In this document: in pieces, positions 28,401-29,816 of the stretch
Position numbering within the stretch: position 1 is the stretch's first letter
How the letters are laid out: each line of letters begins with the position of its first letter
Virus record (IMG/VR): IMGVR_UViG_3300027917_000133
Location: 1 to 29,816 of that record
Origin: a virus
Length of the DNA stretch: 29,816 bases
Direction: 5' to 3' (one strand)
Made by a program: the position numbers and the translations under genes
Notes under the pieces: model-generated
The model's database searches: none
Told to the model about the DNA's origin: nothing
Seen by the model: the letters and a program-made list of their open reading frames with translations, nothing else

Positions 28401-28437
28401 GTACTTTTACTCTGGATTCAAATCCCGTTTGTATCAT
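16411..28437 (-). CDS. 7: Giant gp7-like baseplate wedge protein with YHYH-like domain, 4008 residues
   Basis: T4 gp7 (1032 aa) is the wedge initiator binding gp6, gp8 and gp10. Here residues 1-300 match the C-terminal part of T4 gp7: LPEFILDESPKFVDFFKQYY and LYQTKGTEESFRILFNILFG (200-219; T4 FYSTKGIEASYKFLFKVLYN), then RRKNKTYYKLLLF. The rest is modular. Near 1230-1370 is a YHYH-like domain (SPIIGWAYDGSPIYGSYGY, then LDEYNGRFCITKDFPQGVYA and FPYFVGNRY). GxGY repeats cluster near 733, 1080-1180, 2036-2136, 3300-3480 and 3736-3826. Five copies of an N-H-x-L/F-x-x-G-x-x-V-x-Y module occur between 600 and 3023, and three jelly-roll-like modules at 2543-2882. The C-terminus ends FPTIQRRGFGFKSIGPL. 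AAAGAGG at 28445-28451 is a strong ribosome site inside gp6. The gene follows gp6 by one base, as in T4. Its length makes it roughly four times T4 gp7. Confidence 0.85.
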   Translation of the reverse strand: MIQTGFESRVKVQQIIDNQLPEFILDESPKFVDFFKQYYISQEYQGGPIDITDNLDQYLKVDNLTPEVIVGFTSLSTGILSNSTTIQVDSTKGFPQKYGLLKIDDEIITYTGITTNTFTGCIRGFSGITNYHQDLNFEELVFSTSDSSTHDALSKVENLSSLFLQEFYKKIKYTLTPDLESTNFVSNLNVGNFIKEARTLYQTKGTEESFRILFNILFGETPKIINLENYLIKPSSANYIRRLIILCDAVSGNPTNLEGQTITRTTDSNTTASVSEVEIIRRKNKTYYKLLLFIGYDDPPTPITGEFKITGSTKNIETVSIGSSVITVDSTIGFPETGTIYSGNNVIKYTNKSINQFFGCSGVISPIDTASTIFSEDTYFGYENGDKTKKVVLRLTGVLSGYNSITSNSTISVGEKIGIKNIGKIIQNPDTNKSYKEIFSNSWIYNTSSRYEIIDNFVPNVSTSQITLKSVVDSSSLKVGDFIEILFRNTLTVVQSNLRINSISINSDGLYEITTNSSLILSSGSRYDIRRKIKNANSTLVPFEVEPITSDIQNVYDDSKDAYMYVASNSLPSYQITKSLFSYNAFGVSDLNTETNLYSKITFSSKVSFFTGNEVYYKPSNTPISGLVEGIYYVEVLSENFEIRLYPSKSVVGTTNYLTFGDLTGGVHNFTLNSQKEGVVSPQKILRKFPLNVNIGDGKSDETPPGAVGILVNGVEIFNYKTINKIYYGPLEKVNVLNGGKNYDVINPPVLTLSSGSALLQPCISGSVEKIYVTPQNFDTDVIVSIALTGGNGSGAVFQPVMERKRREIDFDARLSTSGGGVNVTTETITFLTEHNLIDGQEITYRSLNNIKVGIGTYLGSNTVSTGTLADETTYYAKYVNNFTIRLYPSIADYRSGINTIGFTNSDASGIQKFVTDVRRTLGEIKVLNSGSGYKNRKLRVLPSGISTSNNIISFPDHGFNDGEKIKYSNTENPLVGLTTENQYYILKIDDNSFKLANAGIGGTILTNYERRLNVGLGTTVGSGYHIFSDPEISIKVEYSSIGLSTDQYSGTIECTPVVKGEITKIYVYEKGTGYGSNILNYHKKPIISVKNGKDAQCKPVIIGGKIVDVAVQFGGSEYYSNPDINVVDLSGNGKGAILKPVVINNKLTDIVVVNTGVGYSTNDTRIEVVPSGKNAVFDCQVRSLTVNDNFLYGTISDTSSLRVKTNEILKSSYNNLQYGICGHFQKTKDEFNDNNTDKHSPIIGWAYDGSPIYGSYGYSNPGISTNVKRLEPGYSLNISNIEDRPVGFSPGFFVQDYKFTNSGDLDEYNGRFCITKDFPQGVYAYFATTEENDDGETVGKFPYFVGNRYRSKFIEDNKFLDQTYNFNNSSLIRNTFPYKLSDKNASNDFIIESNEVINQFCVVESVTSGSIENFNIISSGDNYKVGDTLIFDETETGGGGLIAKVSELEGKEIVNLENTTLEYSDVVFEWDNGNQIKVKISPSHNLNNLDYVSVSGFSRSLSYLNGINQIGVTSFTTSLLKDIPSLSSGIVTDVYVSDIPKNISVGSSIQIGSSTLSILNIFNRQNIIRAISNESIAIQTATTPVYFVSDSFTIDKSTDYFDSKVNDLVYFNPSYSIGIGTTSGTDVEVSYNVGVQTNNTVLIPTQSIYLPNHPFRTNQAVTLRKPSSGGSNFVVSDTSGGPTFDLPSTGSNQIVYIIKKSTDHIGIVTQIGLTTSTNGLFFTSFIQGSYDNEYSLESNFTQIKGDVNKIITTVSISTDHNLSNGDNISLFVSPQLSVGIGTSISVKILREPTTNNVLVNPINFTSVGVDTSTSVITINSHKLKTGDKVKYSADTVISGLTTGFYYVYKVDSNKIKLSETYIDAARRDPPNTITFNSSGGSSQTISLVNPPILAIKNNNVVFDVSDSSLFGYNFKIFYDNEFYDEFVSIGTTNSFTVSGVGTVGLSTNATVTINYSNNIPSILFYGLEKSGIISPIDKDVKEYSKIVYSDSLYQNSYEVFGVGSTTFNICLTDIPEKDSYSLEECDILKYTTSSTSASGGIEKVRILSPGFNYKKLPIFDTVDSVSGSGAYITPNSKSIGKINEVRIVNEGFEYSSDKTLRPESSVSKTAYIENSNTISSVQVLYGGRNYLSTPDLVIVDTSTGEKIDSGVLKVNLSSASNTIESVVVEVPPKGLPESVITLRSINNTNGVGIKTVEYSSSGIVTCYLLTPSSGFSIEPFATDDKIFVEGIQKEGEEGTGFNSEDYGYQFFTVDSYTPSTSVPSAILRYDISGLTTNAGTPKSFENNFGNVINFSNYPQFKIIQDFTTFTIGETLLVKTQNTFILEDLTIVESNENYIKISGLYNLQVGDTIKGSQSGTIATINKIEESSGQFNISYGNVTRVGWYDDIGKLNEDNQVIADNDYYQNLSYSVKSTKEWEDIVSPVNNILHPSGLKNFADTEVINNINLNSISVNSEQFFDSILSLSEDLRVDTINNFDFAIDTEVFSGRSKFLKLKNKKLTDYFKVSSNRVLNIDDISSNFSTSEVELNSSTNIDNINFSRKFNRYLIQVSNKNNTEYQFSEIIILNNDSEMFTFEKGTINSGLSSESGYETNLFGSFLGFYDENTENYYLQFEPNDSFLASYNIKYLYNTFNNFTSGIGSTAIGFVDLIGVTETVSSGLTTTLIQKPTSILESLHSIVHIIDNVSGEMNYVELFIDHDGIDTHIAEFYFDTDSGLSSNFIGTFTSSISNDIISLNYTNTSNNEVTIRTKNIGFSTTSVGIQTYRFKQSGQIDEFENTVKFDSSYTIVSTASTILSRSKDSYASVKSTVRISVGQTSALHQVMLISDGTNVSTMQYPFLSIGSTLGIGTFGGEIDASEIVLKFYPDSHFEGSNIEILNFNESFYRENDYTNIAPNLEYSNILETVGVSKFLSVNDDEIDKVVFNLNYEGTPIFSKTFNPSNSTVLNPTTGEFTIPNHFFSTGEELIYTPNTTFEGVSVVPVGIGSTLSYVGIVTDILPDRVYAIKINNDKFKIATRQEYVNSGIAVTFTSLGSGNAHEFEMVKKNEKSIISISNVIQEPITYALLNYTIDNGGPIDTSATTFALSGISSINIGDILKVDEEYMKVINVGLGTSYSGPISFAGTFPLVNVERGFVGSSATNHSNAGIASVYRGSFNIKGSNIYFSTPPRGSLEDRLFSDIDGLEGPRDYFSGRVFLRKNYDENKVYDNISEKFTGIGQTYSLSVNGSNVVGLGTSGSNGLVFINGIYQTPTTENNPNNNFIIQEDQISGISSVVFSGITSTNGSIVVSDVDVNLNQLPRGGLIVSVGSSGGLGYAPLVGASVTATVGVGGSIISIGIGTPGDSDTGNWGSGYRTPVSVLVSEPGHTGLAATISASVGAGGTLSFTIIDGGTGYVNPTINVSSPSYSNLPVVGVSRLSVGSTTESGVGLLVDINVGASSTVGIGSTLFEVTDFSIIRSGYGFRPGDVVKPVGLVTAYGLSSPISEFEITILDTFTDSFSAIQFGTIDYIDSIKKYQNGSRVRFPLFYNGSLLSFERDGSDPDSQLINLDAILIIFINGILQTPGQSYQFEGGTSFTFNEPPKEEDDIAVYFYRGSSEDSSQVRTVETIKIGDSVQVFKNNAPIPKTTISQDPRFVSDIVSSDTIETNLYANQGVDSINYKPISWEKQKVDKIINGSFVSKARDSIESQVYPTAKIIKSFGENDTELFVDSISLFNYEGITPIEIDFDALIVSGNPDIVSAAVTAVVSVSGTIQSLTIDNVGSGYTGSFVEVKISNPPASIVGFGTTLSVTAGTPATASISVVNGSLSDVSITNPGSGYTSTNPPQVLIPTPKPVYENITNLTDIAGTVGTIIGIGTTVGVGTALAINFKLDLPLISSSGISTGYPIYIFNTKVGNGVTSIGNNNTSVVGVGTTFLDNIYYVSGINDAVGVITCNVDSGASIVGIATTGLSINGGVGNFSWGKLSGFSRGSQSISIGVSGFTINSGLTTFPTIQRRGFGFKSIGPLTENI

Positions 28438-28438
28438 A

Positions 28439-29816
28439 TCACAACCTCTTTAGTTCCCCATTTGAATAGCTTGATCTGTAATAATTGCTTGTAGAAAAAA
28501 CCACTCCAGAAATGTCATCACCAGAAGCAATAACATCCTTTACCATATTTATTGAACTTTTTTCAATATTGAATGATAAGTATAAATCTTTTAATCCAAT
28601 AATATCATTTGACTCTGGAAAAGCCTGAATTTCAATAATATCTTGTGGTAAAGATGTTGAGATTATATTTAATGGATTTATGATTATCTCACCATTTGTA
28701 TAATTTACGGTTCCTGCAGATTGAGCTACCACTGATATTTGTGTAGTCATTTGTCCATTTCTTTCTTCTAAAACTGGCACCTCTCTTACAATAGAGATTA
28801 TACCAGTTCCCGTCAATGAACCATCTGGATTTTTATTTGGAATATCTGTAAAAAATACAGTATCAGATATTCCAAAAATATTAAATCCAGTTGATTTTAT
28901 ATTTTTTCCATCGGGATTTATATGAAACTGATTTCCATAACAAATTTCATATTGAGTTGTAGTATTAATTTTTGCTTTTAAATCTCTTCTAATAATAACT
29001 TTTGTAATATTTGAAGTAATTGCAGTATCTGTGTTATCAATTACTTGAAGAACTTTACTATACTTAAATCTACCTCCAAATACATTTAAATCTGACGAAT
29101 TTGAATAACTTGTTAATGATTTAATTACGTTTGTTCTTAAATCCCCAACATTTCCGACTAGAGAATAATTATAATAAACTGAAGAGTCAATTTCAACATA
29201 AAGAATTTTTAAATCTATAATTTCAGGTATGATTCCTGTAACAGAATATTTTTGAAGATTATTTTTTATTTGTTGTTTATTAAAATCTGAAACAAAAGAT
29301 CCATCTTTTGGTTTTATACTAATAAAAACTTTTCCATATTGTGGAGGATCAAGTTCTTCTCCACCAACTACAGAAATTGATTCTGTATCTGGATAAAGTT
29401 CTGTTTTAATAATTGCCTCATAGTCTTTCGAGGTTACTGCTCTATATTGTGAGGAATAAAGTCTAGGTGCATATTTTTTAATTGAATCAATCGTTTCAAT
29501 ATCAGAACCATTTTGAGCATTTTGTATTGTGGTTATAGTTATTCCCCCTTCAGGTACTTCAGTATTCTCATTCTGATTTTTAAAAGTTCCTGCAAAAGTA
29601 AATGAACTTGCGCCATTACCTTCTTTTCCATCAGTAATAATATAAGTTACTGTAATAACTGCCCCATTTTCAAGTTTTTTTCCAAAAATACCATCACCAA
29701 AAAGTAACTCATATTTCTCATCTTTTACTTCTTGTAGTAGATAAATGTCTGAGGTTGCATCAATTTTAAAAATATTATCAACTACATTATAAAGTTTTCC
29801 TATTCCAGTATCACTT
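28439..29816 (-). CDS. 6: Baseplate wedge subunit gp6, C-terminal part (5' end outside window)
   Basis: I read this frame open, without a stop, from 28441 to the right edge, giving 458 residues of the C-terminal part; T4 gp6 has 660. Key blocks are YELLFGDGIFGKKLENGA, APRLYSSQYRAVTSKDYEAI (Baseplate_J-like; visible residues about 115-137), VFISIKPKDGSFVSDFNKQQ and CYGNQFHINPDGKN followed by FNIFGISDTVFFTDI. T4 gp6 forms the inner ring of the baseplate, holding the wedges together through gp6 dimers and contacting gp7 and gp53. The order gp6-gp7-gp8 is that of T4. The TTG at 28816 is not the start: the reading frame and family similarity run far upstream of it. The stop (TGA) is followed one base later by the gp7 ATG, and the gp7 ribosome site lies inside this gene. 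Confidence 0.95.
   Translation of the reverse strand, partial: SDTGIGKLYNVVDNIFKIDATSDIYLLQEVKDEKYELLFGDGIFGKKLENGAVITVTYIITDGKEGNGASSFTFAGTFKNQNENTEVPEGGITITTIQNAQNGSDIETIDSIKKYAPRLYSSQYRAVTSKDYEAIIKTELYPDTESISVVGGEELDPPQYGKVFISIKPKDGSFVSDFNKQQIKNNLQKYSVTGIIPEIIDLKILYVEIDSSVYYNYSLVGNVGDLRTNVIKSLTSYSNSSDLNVFGGRFKYSKVLQVIDNTDTAITSNITKVIIRRDLKAKINTTTQYEICYGNQFHINPDGKNIKSTGFNIFGISDTVFFTDIPNKNPDGSLTGTGIISIVREVPVLEERNGQMTTQISVVAQSAGTVNYTNGEIIINPLNIISTSLPQDIIEIQAFPESNDIIGLKDLYLSFNIEKSSINMVKDVIASGDDISGVVFSTSNYYRSSYSNGELKRL

Noticed and set aside
28546-28552. ATAAATA-type late-promoter box inside gp6 (also one near 14884 inside gp8)
   Set aside because: Both are inside coding sequence about 100 bases before the next start; in such AT-rich DNA the heptamer is expected by chance many times.
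28439-28816. A short 125-residue gene starting with TTG at 28816
   Set aside because: The same frame stays open to the right edge and its translation matches gp6 upstream of this codon, so it is an internal Leu of gp6.

Overview
The window reads as part of the structural (late) cluster of a T4-like marine myovirus, most like the cyanophage/pelagiphage branch. All genes lie on the minus strand, so transcription runs from the right edge to the left edge. The DNA is strongly AT-rich by eye (GC not computed), which suits a phage of a low-GC marine host such as Prochlorococcus or SAR11. There are no tRNA, metabolic or host genes here, so the host cannot be fixed from this window.

Right half, in transcription order: the C-terminal part of baseplate wedge gp6 (cut by the right edge), a giant 4008-residue gp7-like wedge protein, gp8, and a 2439-residue baseplate-periphery/fibre-like protein with a DUF4815-type N-terminal region. 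Together these four would form the baseplate wedge and its outer decoration. T4 gp9-gp12 are not recognisable between gp8 and gp13; their place is taken by the 2439-residue protein, two small conserved proteins (66 and 61 residues), a 114-residue beta-rich protein and a 210-residue repeat protein.

Left half: neck proteins gp13 and gp14, tail terminator/sheath stabiliser gp15 and small terminase gp16. After gp16 come a 541-residue lysine-rich mosaic protein built from several phage mini-domains, a 102-residue protein whose N-terminus resembles the T4 capsid-targeting sequence, and a structural protein cut by the left edge. In T4 gp16 is followed directly by the large terminase gp17; here at least three genes intervene and gp17 is not seen.

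Genes are packed with gaps of 0-43 bases, and several junctions are TAATG or ATGA overlaps that suggest translational coupling. No stretch over 300 bases lacks a gene. The two largest gaps each hold a late-promoter-like NATAAATA element at nearly the same distance from the next start (upstream of gp8 and of the 114-residue gene). The main unusual themes are extreme enlargement of wedge and neck proteins by repeated modules, one module family (GxGY) being shared by four different virion proteins, and a pair of candidate internal-head proteins next to the terminase.
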